Part shown: positions 8,777 through 18,254 of the stretch, in pieces | Numbering within the stretch: position 1 is the first letter of the stretch | How the letters are laid out: each line of letters starts with the position of its first letter | Source of the DNA: Aureimonas endophytica | GTDB taxonomy: Bacteria > Pseudomonadota > Alphaproteobacteria > Rhizobiales > Rhizobiaceae | Direction: 5' to 3' | DNA length: 64,000 nucleotides | Assembly: GCF_014642635.1 (NCBI RefSeq) | Contig: NZ_BMIQ01000003.1 | Span: forward strand, 311,255 to 375,254 | Position numbers and translations under genes: made by a program | Notes under the pieces: model-generated | The model's input: the letters and a program-made list of their open reading frames with translations, nothing else | What the model was told of the DNA's origin: nothing | Databases searched by the model: none

Positions 8777-9741
8777 GCGACCCGACGACATCCTCGCCGC
8801 GCAGCACGCCGGCCTTCCTCGCCAATTGGCGCGACTCCATCATCTATATCGGCTTCGTCGCCATCTTCCTGATCTTCGCCGCGACGCTCGGCGACCGTGG
8901 CTTCCTCGATCCGAACAATCTTCTCAACATCATCCGCCAGACGGCGATCATTGCGATCGTCGCCGTTTCGATGACCTTCGTGCTCGGCGCGGCGGAGATC
9001 GATCTCTCGGTCGGCGCGGTGGCGGGCCTCGCCTCCGTCGCCACGGCCATGGGCATCGACCAGTTCGGCATTCCGGGCGGCATTCTCTACGGCCTCGGCA
9101 CGGGCTTCGCCTGCGGCGTGGTGAACGGCTGGCTGACGACCATGGTCGGCATCCCGTCCTTCCTGACGACCCTCGCCATGATGGGCATCGCGCGCGGCGT
9201 CGCGATGTGGATCTCGGGCACGGCCGCGATCCCGATCCTCTCCAAGCCCTATGCCGCCGTCTTCGGCGCCGGCAATCTGGGGCCGGTGCCGAGCCTCCTT
9301 CTCTGGGTCGTGGCCGTGGGCATTCTCGGCCATGTCGTCCTGCGCCGCACAACCTTCGGACGGCGGGTGCTGGCGACGGGCGGCAACGAGACCTCGGCGC
9401 GCTATTCCGGCATCGACACCGCCTCGGTCAAGTTCAAGGTCCTGCTCTTCTCCGCGCTCGCGGCCTCGCTCGCCGGCATGCTCTATGCCGGGCGCCTGCG
9501 CTCCGGCCGCTTCCAGTTCGGCGAGGGCGACGAGCTTTCGGTGATCGCGGCGGCCGTTCTCGGCGGCACCAGCCTCTTCGGCGGCGCCGGCACCGTGGTC
9601 GGCTCGATCATGGGCGCCCTGATGATCGGCCTCATCAACAACGGCCTCGTGCTGATGGGCCTCGAATTCTCCCAGCAGCTCATCGCGCGCGGCGCGATCA
9701 TCATTCTCGCCGTCGCCATCAGCCAGGCGCGGCGGCGCTAG
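8773..9741 (+). CDS. Ribose-type sugar ABC transporter permease
   Basis: 322 residues and highly hydrophobic, about 8-10 membrane helices. It carries the CUT2 (BPD_transp_2) signature AAEIDLSVGAVAGLAS near residue 75 and GGTSLFGGAGTVVGS near 270. The start ATG lies in the ATGA overlap with the upstream ATPase; longer readings upstream are shadow sequence. It forms the membrane channel for the sugar bound by the protein at 6006. A single permease gene is present, so a homodimer is expected. Confidence 0.93.
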   Translation: MSDPTTSSPRSTPAFLANWRDSIIYIGFVAIFLIFAATLGDRGFLDPNNLLNIIRQTAIIAIVAVSMTFVLGAAEIDLSVGAVAGLASVATAMGIDQFGIPGGILYGLGTGFACGVVNGWLTTMVGIPSFLTTLAMMGIARGVAMWISGTAAIPILSKPYAAVFGAGNLGPVPSLLLWVVAVGILGHVVLRRTTFGRRVLATGGNETSARYSGIDTASVKFKVLLFSALAASLAGMLYAGRLRSGRFQFGEGDELSVIAAAVLGGTSLFGGAGTVVGSIMGALMIGLINNGLVLMGLEFSQQLIARGAIIILAVAISQARRR

Positions 9742-9820
9742 CGACCGCGACAAAAGGGGCGGCTTCCCGCCTTTCGAGAAAGACGATGCGCGAACAGGGA
9801 CTTCTCCAGGGACGGAACCG

Positions 9821-10480
9821 ATGACCAACACCTTCTTCGACGCGCATGGCCGCGCGACGATCGAGGCCGCGATGGCCCGCATCATCCCCTCCGACGACGG
9901 CACGCCCGGCGCGCGCGAGGCCGGCTGCATCGACTTCGTCGAGCGCTACCTTTCCGGCCTCGACCACATCTTCGCCAAGCCCGACGGCTCCGGCTTCGAG
10001 GTGCTGGAAGGCCGCGTGGCGGAAGCCTGGATGCGGCGGATCGAAATCATGCGCGGCAAATATGCCGACGGCATCCGCGATCTCGACGCCCGGTCCCGCA
10101 AGCACTTCGCCGCGCCCTTCAAGGACCTGTCCTCCGCCGAGCAGGACGAGATCCTGCGGGCCGTCGAGTCCGGCGCCTCGGGCGAGCCGACGACCCTGAC
10201 GGTCTCCGATGGCCTCGCCGGGCCGCTGGGCGAACCCGCCCTGCAGCAGACCTCGACCGAGATCGAGCTCGATTTCTTTCCGCTCCTCGTCGCCCATACA
10301 CGCCAAGGCTTCTACGCGGACCCGATCTACGGCGGAAACCGGGGTCAGGTCGGCTGGCAGGTCATCGGCTTTCCCGGACCCGCCTCGCTGAAGGACGTAC
10401 ACGAGGGGCGCTACACGACGCTGCAATGGTTCGCCGAAGGCGAGGCCGAGAAGGTCAGGGAGTTCCACGATGGTCTCTAA
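9821..10480 (+). CDS. Gluconate 2-dehydrogenase subunit 3-like small subunit of a GMC dehydrogenase
   Basis: 219 residues resembling the gluconate_2-dh3 family, the small partner of membrane or periplasmic FAD sugar dehydrogenases (gluconate 2-dehydrogenase, glucoside 3-dehydrogenase). The block ARIIPSDDGTPGAREAGCIDFV at residues 19-40 is characteristic. The usual Tat or Sec leader is absent: the protein begins MTNTFFDAHGR. The next gene starts inside it (11-base overlap), so the two subunits are probably made together. A cytoplasmic location is inferred from the lack of a leader, which is unusual for this family. Confidence 0.82.
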   Translation: MTNTFFDAHGRATIEAAMARIIPSDDGTPGAREAGCIDFVERYLSGLDHIFAKPDGSGFEVLEGRVAEAWMRRIEIMRGKYADGIRDLDARSRKHFAAPFKDLSSAEQDEILRAVESGASGEPTTLTVSDGLAGPLGEPALQQTSTEIELDFFPLLVAHTRQGFYADPIYGGNRGQVGWQVIGFPGPASLKDVHEGRYTTLQWFAEGEAEKVREFHDGL

Positions 10481-12113
10481 CGGCAAGCCGGCGCGCTGCG
10501 ACGCCGTGATCATCGGCGCCGGCGCCTCGGGCGCCGCCGCCGCGAAGGTGCTGTGCGAGGCGGGAGTGAAGGTCGTCGCGCTCGAAAAGGGGCCGTGGCG
10601 GAAGAAGGAAAGCTTCGGCGGCGACGAGCTCGCCAATATCAACCGCTACAATCTCTGGCCCGACCCGCTCCTCAATCCCCGCACCTGGCGCGAAACGGCG
10701 GAGGACGATGCGCGTGTCGACCTCTTCTGCCCCGTGCCGCAGATGGTGGGCGGCGGCACGGTGCACTGGCAGGGCTGGCTGCCGCGCTTCACGCCGAACG
10801 ATTTCCGCATGCGCACGGTCGCCGGCGATCTCAAGGGCGCCTCGCTCGCCGACTGGCCCATCACCTATGACGAGCTGGAACCCTATTACCAGAAGGTCGA
10901 ATGGGCCTTCGGCGTTTCGGGCGAGGCCGGCGCCAACCGTTTCGAAGGGCCGCGCTCCGGCAGCTATCCCTGCCCGCCGATGCCGATGTCGCGCTACGCG
11001 CAGAAATTCCACGAGGGCTGCGCGGCGCTCGGCTGGAATTCCTTCCCGACGCCGCAGGCGGCCCTGTCGCGGCCCTTCAACGGACGCAGGGCCACCGTCG
11101 TCAGCGCCTTCGCGCAGCAGCATGGCGATCCGACGGGCACCCGCTCCTCCGCCCTCAACGTCTTCGTGCCGGACGCGGTGGCGACGGGCAATTACGAGCT
11201 GCGCGCCGATTCCTATGTGCGCGAACTTGTGCTCGACGGGGCGGGGAAGATCCGTGCTGCCGTCTACGAGGACGCGGCGGGAGAACTCTTCGAGCAGGAG
11301 GCCGATCTCTTCATCCTCGCCTGCGGCGCGGTGGAGACGGCGCGGCTGATGCTGCTCTCGAAATCCGGGCGCTTCCCGAACGGGCTCGCCAACGGCTCCG
11401 ACCTCGTCGGGCGCAACGTCACTTTCCACGAATATTCGGCCGCCGTCGGCACCTATGCCGATCCCGTCTATGCCTGGGCCGGAGGCGGCTATGTCAGCGC
11501 CTCGACCTTCGAGCATTACGAACATGACGAAAGCCGTGGCTTCGTCTCCGGCGGACATATCGCGGTCGCCGGCGTCGGCATCCCGCTGCCGATCAACTGG
11601 CGCCTGCCCGGCGCGCCCTCCTGGGGCGCGGAGGCCAAGCGCGTCGACCGCGAGCAGTTCAGCCACAGCCTCGCCATCGCGATGGTGCTGCACGACATGC
11701 CCCAGCACGACAACCGCATCGATCTCGACGATAAGGTGACGGATGCCTGGGGCCTGCCCGTCGCGCGCGTCACGCTGAAGCCGCACGAGAACGACCTCGC
11801 GCAGGGGCGCTATCTGATCGATCGCGGCGGCGACATCCTGGAGGCGAGCGGCGCGAGCTCGATCACCAAGGTCTATGCCGACCGCATTACCGGCAACTGC
11901 TCGCACCAGCACGGCACCGCGCGCATGGGCGACGATCCGGACAGCTCCGTCCTCGACCGCTGGTGCCGCGCCCACGAGGTCGAGAATCTCTACGCCGTGG
12001 ACGGCTCGCCCTTCCCGACTGGCACCGGCGCCAATCCGACGCTGACCATCATGGCCAATGCCTGGCGTGTCGCCGACCGCATCATCGCCGAAAGGGGACG
12101 CGCGAGGCCGTAG
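10470..12113 (+). CDS. GMC-family FAD-dependent sugar dehydrogenase (large subunit)
   Basis: 547 residues. The FAD-binding motif AVIIGAGASGAAAAKVL sits at residues 12-28, and the second GMC region MVGGGTVHWQGW near 92. The catalytic region contains GNCSHQHGTARMG near 475, with the conserved histidines, and the C-terminal SPFPTGTGANPTLTIMANA is the GMC hallmark. The family includes gluconate 2-dehydrogenase and glucoside 3-dehydrogenase large subunits. No signal peptide and no cytochrome c subunit accompany it, so the electron acceptor is unknown. With the TIM-barrel protein and sugar importer in the same operon, oxidation of an imported glycoside at C3 is a reasonable inference. Confidence 0.88.
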   Translation: MVSNGKPARCDAVIIGAGASGAAAAKVLCEAGVKVVALEKGPWRKKESFGGDELANINRYNLWPDPLLNPRTWRETAEDDARVDLFCPVPQMVGGGTVHWQGWLPRFTPNDFRMRTVAGDLKGASLADWPITYDELEPYYQKVEWAFGVSGEAGANRFEGPRSGSYPCPPMPMSRYAQKFHEGCAALGWNSFPTPQAALSRPFNGRRATVVSAFAQQHGDPTGTRSSALNVFVPDAVATGNYELRADSYVRELVLDGAGKIRAAVYEDAAGELFEQEADLFILACGAVETARLMLLSKSGRFPNGLANGSDLVGRNVTFHEYSAAVGTYADPVYAWAGGGYVSASTFEHYEHDESRGFVSGGHIAVAGVGIPLPINWRLPGAPSWGAEAKRVDREQFSHSLAIAMVLHDMPQHDNRIDLDDKVTDAWGLPVARVTLKPHENDLAQGRYLIDRGGDILEASGASSITKVYADRITGNCSHQHGTARMGDDPDSSVLDRWCRAHEVENLYAVDGSPFPTGTGANPTLTIMANAWRVADRIIAERGRARP

Positions 12114-12265
12114 GCTCTCGTCTCCATCGCCTGTCCAGGATCGATGATCGTCGGCGGCATCGGATCGGCTCGCCCTGGGCCATGCTCGACATCCGCCTTT
12201 TCCTGTGGCCTCGTCGCCAAGGATATGCGGCGCCCGCCGATGAAACGCGCCATGATGGGCGACGG

Positions 12266-13012
12266 ATGTCGAGGGAATCGCCGGACGTGCCGACGCTCGT
12301 TTTGGTTCATGGCTGGTGCGGGGAGCCGCTCGGATGGCGCTTCCAGATGGCGGCCCTGGCGAAGTGGCGGCCGGTGGCGGTCGCGCTCGTGCCGGAGGCA
12401 GGGGCTTGCGAGCCGCGCGACGCGGCGCCGTCCATCGCGTCCTGCGCCCGGCATGTGGCGGACCATGTCCGAAGACATATCGCGGGGCCGGTCGTGCTGG
12501 CCGGGCATTCCCTCGGCGGTCCCGTCGCCCTGGAGGCGGCGCTTCGCCTCGAAGGGCGGTGCTCGGCTCTGATCGGCGTCGACAGCTTCACCGACCGGCG
12601 CTTCTATGGCGGTCACGGCGAAGCGGAAATCGCGCGCCGCCTCGCCGCTTTCGAGGGGGATTTCGAAGGCGAGATCCGGCGGATGCTCGCGAGGATCGTC
12701 GCTCCCGGCGTTTCTCCGGAACTGGCGAGCGAGATCGCGGACTCCATGCTGCGCGCCGACCGGCGCCAGGCGCTCGCTCTTCTCCGCTCGCTCCTGGCCT
12801 ACGACATCCGGCCGCGCTGGCCGAGGCTCGCGGTGCCGGCCTATGCGATCAATTCGGCTTGGCTGGCCTCGCCGCAGGACGATCTCGTCCTGCCGAACCT
12901 CGAACTGCACGCCATCGAGACGGCCGGCCATTTCCCGATGATGGAAGCGCCCGAGCGCTTCAATGCCATGTTGGCGGGGCTCCTGACGCGGATCGCCCTG
13001 CGTAGCGCCTAA
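12266..13012 (+). CDS. Alpha/beta hydrolase
   Basis: 248 residues. The oxyanion region LVLVHGWCGEP comes at residues 11-21, the nucleophile elbow is GHSLGG near 75, and the catalytic histidine lies in TAGHFPMMEAPE near 225. All the expected elements of a serine hydrolase are present. The start chosen is ATG 12266, which puts the first strand near the N-terminus. An in-frame ATG at 12182 would add a poorly conserved leader and neither has a strong ribosome site. It is probably the last gene of the sugar operon, 152 bases after the GMC gene, and overlaps the convergent GntR gene by 4 bases. The substrate is unknown. Confidence 0.8.
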   Translation: MSRESPDVPTLVLVHGWCGEPLGWRFQMAALAKWRPVAVALVPEAGACEPRDAAPSIASCARHVADHVRRHIAGPVVLAGHSLGGPVALEAALRLEGRCSALIGVDSFTDRRFYGGHGEAEIARRLAAFEGDFEGEIRRMLARIVAPGVSPELASEIADSMLRADRRQALALLRSLLAYDIRPRWPRLAVPAYAINSAWLASPQDDLVLPNLELHAIETAGHFPMMEAPERFNAMLAGLLTRIALRSA

Positions 13013-13731
13013 TCGCCCACCGCCTGCGGCAGGCCGGCGATGAAGTCGGCCATGTCGTCGCCCAGAAGGTTGACATGGTCGAGCGCCGCCTTGAAAGCCG
13101 CTTCCGCGTCCGCCCGCTCAATGGCGTCCAGAATACGGTCATGTTCGCCGATCGTCGCCGCCATGCGGCCGGGCTGATGGGTGACGGAGCGGCGATAGGC
13201 GGCGACGCGCCGCCGTAGATTACGGGTCTGCGAGGCGATGAACTGCGCATGGGCCGCGTCGTAGAGCAGCTCGTGAAATTCGAGATTCACGGCGTAGAAG
13301 CGATCGGGATCGTTGTTCGACAGGGACTGAATCAACCGCTCGTGGATCTCGCGCAGCGCGCGGCGCTCCGCGATCGTCGCCCGGCGGGCGGCGAGCTTGG
13401 CGCAGAGGCCTTCCAGCGCCGCCATCATCTGGAACATTTCGAGAAGGACGGGGATTGAGATCGTCGCCACCGTGACGCCCTGCCGGGGGCGCACTTCCAG
13501 AAGCCCGGTCGCGACAAGGGCCTTCACCGCCTCGCGGACGGGCGTGCGCGAGACCTTGAAGCGCGCGGCGAGTTCCGCCTCGTCCAGGCGCTCGCCGGGC
13601 TGGAGCGCACCCGAGACGATCATCTCTTCCAGCGCGACGCGCAACTCCTCCGATAAGGTGCCGCCCGAAAGAGGGCGAGGGCGCACGTCCTCGGCGGCCA
13701 GCGCCGGGGCGTGCCCTGTCATGATGCTCAT
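13009..13731 (-). CDS. GntR-family transcriptional regulator, FadR/FCD subfamily
   Basis: 240 residues. The winged-helix domain at residues 25-95 includes ARFKVSRTPVREAVKALVATGLL, the GntR recognition-helix signature. A helical FCD effector domain follows, with the metal-ligand pattern NLEFHELL near 148, GEHDRIL near 195 and ALDHVNLLG near 218. It lies downstream of the class II aldolase on the same strand and faces the hydrolase end to end. FCD regulators usually respond to organic acids. It probably controls the NMT1-type transporter/aldolase genes and perhaps the divergent monooxygenase operon. Confidence 0.9.
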   Translation of the reverse strand: MSIMTGHAPALAAEDVRPRPLSGGTLSEELRVALEEMIVSGALQPGERLDEAELAARFKVSRTPVREAVKALVATGLLEVRPRQGVTVATISIPVLLEMFQMMAALEGLCAKLAARRATIAERRALREIHERLIQSLSNNDPDRFYAVNLEFHELLYDAAHAQFIASQTRNLRRRVAAYRRSVTHQPGRMAATIGEHDRILDAIERADAEAAFKAALDHVNLLGDDMADFIAGLPQAVGD

Positions 13732-13746
13732 CCGTCCGTCCGTCTC

Positions 13747-13786
13747 AAAAAGGCGGCGCCTTCATGGGTCTCCAGTTTAGAGACCC
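13747..13786 (-). promoter_or_regulatory. Palindrome and small terminator-like hairpin between aldolase and GntR genes
   Basis: A perfect 7-bp inverted repeat, GGGTCTC (13766-13772) and GAGACCC (13780-13786) around CAGTTTA, lies about 35 bases before the GntR start. Next to it, on the minus strand, AAGGC-GCC-GCCTT is followed by TTT (13747-13762), a short intrinsic-terminator shape. Either the region ends transcription of the aldolase operon, or the palindrome is the GntR operator for autoregulation. Both are possible together. Confidence 0.4.
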
Positions 13787-13823
13787 GGCAAGCGCCGGCA
13801 ATCGTGATTTCAACCCGAAATTG

Positions 13824-14615
13824 TCAGCCGCGCCAAGCGGGATCGACCCGGTCGAGCAGGCGGATGAAGGCCGGCCATTCGCGCGAGCCGGGCGCGCGGA
13901 TATCGCCGTGATGATCGTTGAACTGGCGCGCCGTCAGCTCGGTCACGGCCGCGTCCGGCAGGGTGACGCGCGCCCCGCCGGCGCCGGCGGCCTGGGCGAG
14001 CAGCTGCACTCGCGCCGCCTTCTCGAAATAGTACATGAGGATGAAAGCCTCCTGGATGGTTCGGCCCACCGTCAGCACGCCGTGATGGCGCAGGACCAGG
14101 GTGTTGTGCGGCCCGATATCGGCCACCAGACGTTCGCGCTCCCCCATGTCCATGGCGACGCCCTCGTAGCCGTGGAAGCCCATATGGCCCTGGTAGCGCA
14201 TGGCGAACTGGCTGATCGGCAGGAGGCCTTCGGCGAGCGCCGAGACGGCGGTCGCGGCCTCCGAATGCGTGTGAAGCACGCAGAGCGCATCGTCCCGTCC
14301 GGCATGGATGGCGCTGTGAATGACGAAGCCGGCGCGGTTGACCGTGAAGTCCGAGGGCTCCACCAGAGCACCATCGAGGTCGATCTTCACGAAACAGTCG
14401 GGCGTGATCTCGGAAAAGAGGAGCCCGTAGGGATTGATCAGGAAGTGGTGGTCCGGGCCGGGCAGGCGCATCGAGATGTGGTTGTAGATCAGGTCGTCCA
14501 GCCCGTAATGCGCGACGAGCCGGTAGCAGGCTGCGAGTTGCAGGCGCAGCGCCGCCTCGTCGCTCGCGCCGATGAGAAGGGCGGGATCTTCGGTCGACAT
14601 CCTGTTCATCTCCAC
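13824..14615 (-). CDS. Class II aldolase/adducin family protein
   Basis: 263 residues of the zinc-dependent class II aldolase fold (fuculose-1-phosphate aldolase-like; some members are decarboxylases or dehydratases). Metal-site histidines are visible in LHTHSEAATA near residue 115 and LRHHGVLTVG near 175. GAMD-like sugar-specific features are not obvious, so the substrate is open. It overlaps the end of the upstream permease gene by 10 bases, so it is translated with the transporter. It probably cleaves or decarboxylates the compound taken up. In-frame ATG alternatives exist at the N-terminus (MEMNRM). Confidence 0.85.
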   Translation of the reverse strand: MEMNRMSTEDPALLIGASDEAALRLQLAACYRLVAHYGLDDLIYNHISMRLPGPDHHFLINPYGLLFSEITPDCFVKIDLDGALVEPSDFTVNRAGFVIHSAIHAGRDDALCVLHTHSEAATAVSALAEGLLPISQFAMRYQGHMGFHGYEGVAMDMGERERLVADIGPHNTLVLRHHGVLTVGRTIQEAFILMYYFEKAARVQLLAQAAGAGGARVTLPDAAVTELTARQFNDHHGDIRAPGSREWPAFIRLLDRVDPAWRG

Positions 14616-15376
14616 CAGACGAGTTTGCGGTCGAGCGCGACGAGCAGGCCATAGAGGACGAGGCTCGTCAGGGAGGCGACGAGAACGCCGGCCCAGACCG
14701 TGAGGGAATCCATCATCGCGGTCGCCTGATAGATGACCTGGCCGATGCCGGCATAGGCGCCCATCATCTCCGCCACGATGACCGCGATCGTGCTGCGCGC
14801 CAGACCGACGCGCAGGCCCGTGACGGTGAGCGGCAGGGCGGCCGGCCAGCGCAGGCGCAGGAGGATGCCGACCCGCGAGGCGCCGAAGGAGCGCAGGAGG
14901 TTGATCGCGTCGGCCTCCGGCCGCTTCAGTCCCTGCAGCGTGTTGAGAAGCACCGCGACGGCGACCGCGAAGGCGGCAAGCGCGATCTTCGACGCCATGC
15001 CGAGGCCGAACCAGAGGAGGACGAGCGGCACGAAGGCGACCGACGGCACCGAGTTGAAGGCGATGACGAGAGGCACGAGCAGGGTCTCCAGCGGCGGGAT
15101 CAGCACCATCAGGAGGGCAAGGGCGATGCCGATCAGGGCTCCGAGGAGAAAGCCCGCCACCGCCTCGAGCGCCGTCACGCCGACGGCGGCGGACAGGAGG
15201 TCGGCCTTGGCGACCATGGTCGAAAGAATGCCGCCGGGGCGCGGCAGGACATAGGCCGGAATCGCGAAGACGAGCGCCGCGATCTCCCAGACGAGCAGCA
15301 GGGCCGTGAGCGCCGCGAGGACGGGAAGCGCGCGGCCGAGCGCGCCGGCAAGGGCGGGGGTCAGTCGGCGCGCCAC
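14606..15376 (-). CDS. ABC transporter permease, NitT/TauT type (second subunit)
   Basis: 256 residues with about six membrane helices. The BPD_transp_1 EAA-like loop is RSFGASRVGILLRLRWPAALP near residue 160. The start is GTG at 15376: GGAG lies nine bases upstream and the codon overlaps the end of the preceding permease by 16 bases. The longer frame upstream is only shadow sequence. Paralogous to the permease at 15361-16110, it would form a heterodimeric channel with it. Confidence 0.87.
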   Translation of the reverse strand: MARRLTPALAGALGRALPVLAALTALLLVWEIAALVFAIPAYVLPRPGGILSTMVAKADLLSAAVGVTALEAVAGFLLGALIGIALALLMVLIPPLETLLVPLVIAFNSVPSVAFVPLVLLWFGLGMASKIALAAFAVAVAVLLNTLQGLKRPEADAINLLRSFGASRVGILLRLRWPAALPLTVTGLRVGLARSTIAVIVAEMMGAYAGIGQVIYQATAMMDSLTVWAGVLVASLTSLVLYGLLVALDRKLVWWR

Positions 15377-16106
15377 CAGACGAATCTCCGTTCGAGAAGG
15401 GACAAGGTGCCGTAGAGCAGGGCGCCCAGCAGGCCGCAGGCGACGATGAGCACCCAGACGCGGGTCGCCTGCTCGAAATAGAGCGCCTGAAGCAGCAGCA
15501 CCCCGAGCCCCACCGTGTCGCCGAACCATTCGCCGACGATGGCGCCCGCGAGGCTCAGCGAGACGCCGAGCTTCAGCCCCGTCATGATGACGGGCGCGGC
15601 CGAGGGAAGGGCCAGGGTCAGGAACAGGCGCCATTTCCCGGCGCCGAAGGAGCGCAGCAGCGCAACGCGCTGCGGATCGACGCCGGACAGGCCGCGCAGC
15701 GTGTTCACCGCGACGGGGAAGAAGGCGAGATAGAGGGCGATCACGACCTTGGAGAGGATCGTGTTGCCGAACCAGATCACCACGATCGCGCCGAAGGCGA
15801 TGACGGGGACGCTCTGAAGCGCCACGAAGAGCGGGAAGACCGAGCGCTCCAGCAGCCGGACCGTGGCGAAGGCCGTGCCGCAGGCGATGCCGAGGACGGC
15901 GCCCGCGAGAAAGCCGAGCAGGGTCTCATAGGCCGTGCGCAGGAAGCCGGCGGACAGGTCCGGCCAGAGGCGCGCGGCTTCGGCCGCGACGGCGCCGAGC
16001 GGCGGTAAGTAGCGCGGGCCGATGCCGAGCGCCGGCACGGCGGCGAGCCAGACGAGCGCCACGACGGCGAGCGTCGCGAAGGGGGAGGTGAGGGCGCCGC
16101 GCAGCG

Positions 16107-16110
<4 letters not shown>
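15361..16110 (-). CDS. ABC transporter permease, NitT/TauT type (first subunit)
   Basis: 249 residues with about six membrane helices. The cytoplasmic EAA-like loop RSFGAGKWRLFLTLALPSAAP near residue 155 contacts the ATPase. The family transports nitrate, taurine, aliphatic sulfonates or thiamine-pyrimidine precursors. The start overlaps the ATPase stop by 4 bases, and its own end overlaps the next permease. Both permeases end in a similar RRFVWWRAD / RKLVWWR tail, showing recent duplication. Confidence 0.9.
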
Positions 16111-16973
<863 letters not shown>

Positions 16974-16978
16974 CGACC

Positions 16979-17992
16979 TCAGAGCGTCTTGTCGCCGGCG
17001 GGAACCTTCTCCCAGAAGCTCGGATCGAAGGTCGCCTTGAGGTCGACCGGACCCTTCAGCCCCTTGAATTCGACAAGGCTCTTCTGGACCTTCTCGATCG
17101 AGTCCATGTCGATGGCGCCGAGGCCCTTCTCCTTGGCGATTCCCGCCACCATCAGCTTCTCGATCTCGTCCAGCATCAGCTCCTGGTGCCGGCGCTCGAG
17201 GCCGGACCCGGCCGCGAGAACGATATCCACCGCCTCGGCCTTATGCTCGAAGGCGTATTTCCAGCCCTTGAGCGTGGCGTTCAGGAAGGCCTGAACGACT
17301 TCGGGCTTCTCCTTGATGACCTTCTCGGACGTGACGATCGCGTCCTGCTGGGTGGTGACGCCGGAATCGTCCGGGCGGAAGAGCTTGATGTTCTCGATGC
17401 CCTGCTCGCGCAGCGTGTTCAGCTCGTTGTAGAGCGTGACGGTCGCGACCTGAAACTGCTTGTCGATGAAGGGCTGCATGGAAAAGGGCTGCGAGACGAT
17501 CTGCACGTCCGACTGCGCGATGCCCTCATGCGCGAGGACCGAGAAAAGCGTGTACTGGGTGCCGGTAAACCAGGTGGCGACCGACTTGCCCTTGAAGTCA
17601 TTCACCGACTGGATGCCGCTGTCGTCGTAGGCGACATAGGCATAGGGGGTCATCTGCTGGGACATGGCGATGCAGACGAGGGGCAGGCCGCCCTCGCGCG
17701 CGTTCAGCATGCCCTCCGTGCCGCTGACGACGCCGAACGTGTCGCTGCCGGAGGCGACGAGCGTCGCCGCGTTGAGGTTCGGGCCGCCCGGATTGATCGT
17801 CACGTCGAGTCCGCCTTCCGCGTAGAAGCCCTTGGCCTTCGCGACGTAGAGACCGGCGAACTGCGCCTGAGCCACCCATTTCAGGCGCACGGAGACCGGT
17901 TCCGCGGCAAGGGCGGACGGAGCGGTCGCCAAGGCGGCGATGGCGAGGGAGAAGGCCGCGGCCATTCCCGTCTTCACATGCTTCATCATCAT
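16979..17992 (-). CDS. NMT1/THI5-like ABC transporter substrate-binding protein
   Basis: 337 residues. A Sec signal peptide precedes AEPVSVRLKW (MMMKHVKTG, hydrophobic core, ALAAEP). The mature start VSVRLKWVAQAQFAGLYVAKAKGFYAEGGL is the hallmark of the NMT1/ThiY-like group, which binds small heterocycles such as pyrimidine precursors of thiamine. The start ATG 17992 has AGAGG five bases upstream; a longer frame to 18103 is unsupported. It is the first gene of the operon and divergent from the amidase operon. The ligand is unknown. The family and neighbours suggest a nitrogen heterocycle or amide. Confidence 0.87.
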   Translation of the reverse strand: MMMKHVKTGMAAAFSLAIAALATAPSALAAEPVSVRLKWVAQAQFAGLYVAKAKGFYAEGGLDVTINPGGPNLNAATLVASGSDTFGVVSGTEGMLNAREGGLPLVCIAMSQQMTPYAYVAYDDSGIQSVNDFKGKSVATWFTGTQYTLFSVLAHEGIAQSDVQIVSQPFSMQPFIDKQFQVATVTLYNELNTLREQGIENIKLFRPDDSGVTTQQDAIVTSEKVIKEKPEVVQAFLNATLKGWKYAFEHKAEAVDIVLAAGSGLERRHQELMLDEIEKLMVAGIAKEKGLGAIDMDSIEKVQKSLVEFKGLKGPVDLKATFDPSFWEKVPAGDKTL

Positions 17993-18254
17993 GGGAGCCT
18001 CTCGTTCGTATGCGAGAACGGCCTTGCAATATACGTGCCAAGCCAGCTGCGGATGCAGAAAGCCGAGAGTATGGAAGGTTTTTGTAGGAGGTGATCGTCT
18101 CATCTCTCCACCGATTTCGCCGAAACCACGTTTTAACCCGCCAATTCCGTCTGATTAATATGCACTCAAGCCTAACATTTGGGCATTGAATATGCAGGAA
18201 TCCGTGTCATGTATAACGGAACGCATGACGGGGATTTTCGGAAGGCCGCGCAGC
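17993..18254. promoter_or_regulatory. Divergent promoter region of the NMT1-type transporter and amidase operons
   Basis: 262 bases, AT-richer than the genes. An exact direct repeat AATATGCA occurs at 18157-18164 and 18189-18196, 32 bases apart (three helical turns), which suits binding of a dimeric regulator on one DNA face. TATAAC at 18212-18217 is a plausible -10 for the amidase operon. I see no strong -35. The GntR protein at 13009 is the nearest candidate regulator. Confidence 0.35.

Noticed and set aside
9821-12113. Complete three-subunit gluconate 2-dehydrogenase
   Set aside because: The cytochrome c subunit is missing. The only haem c motifs in the window are inside nicB, far away and on the other strand.
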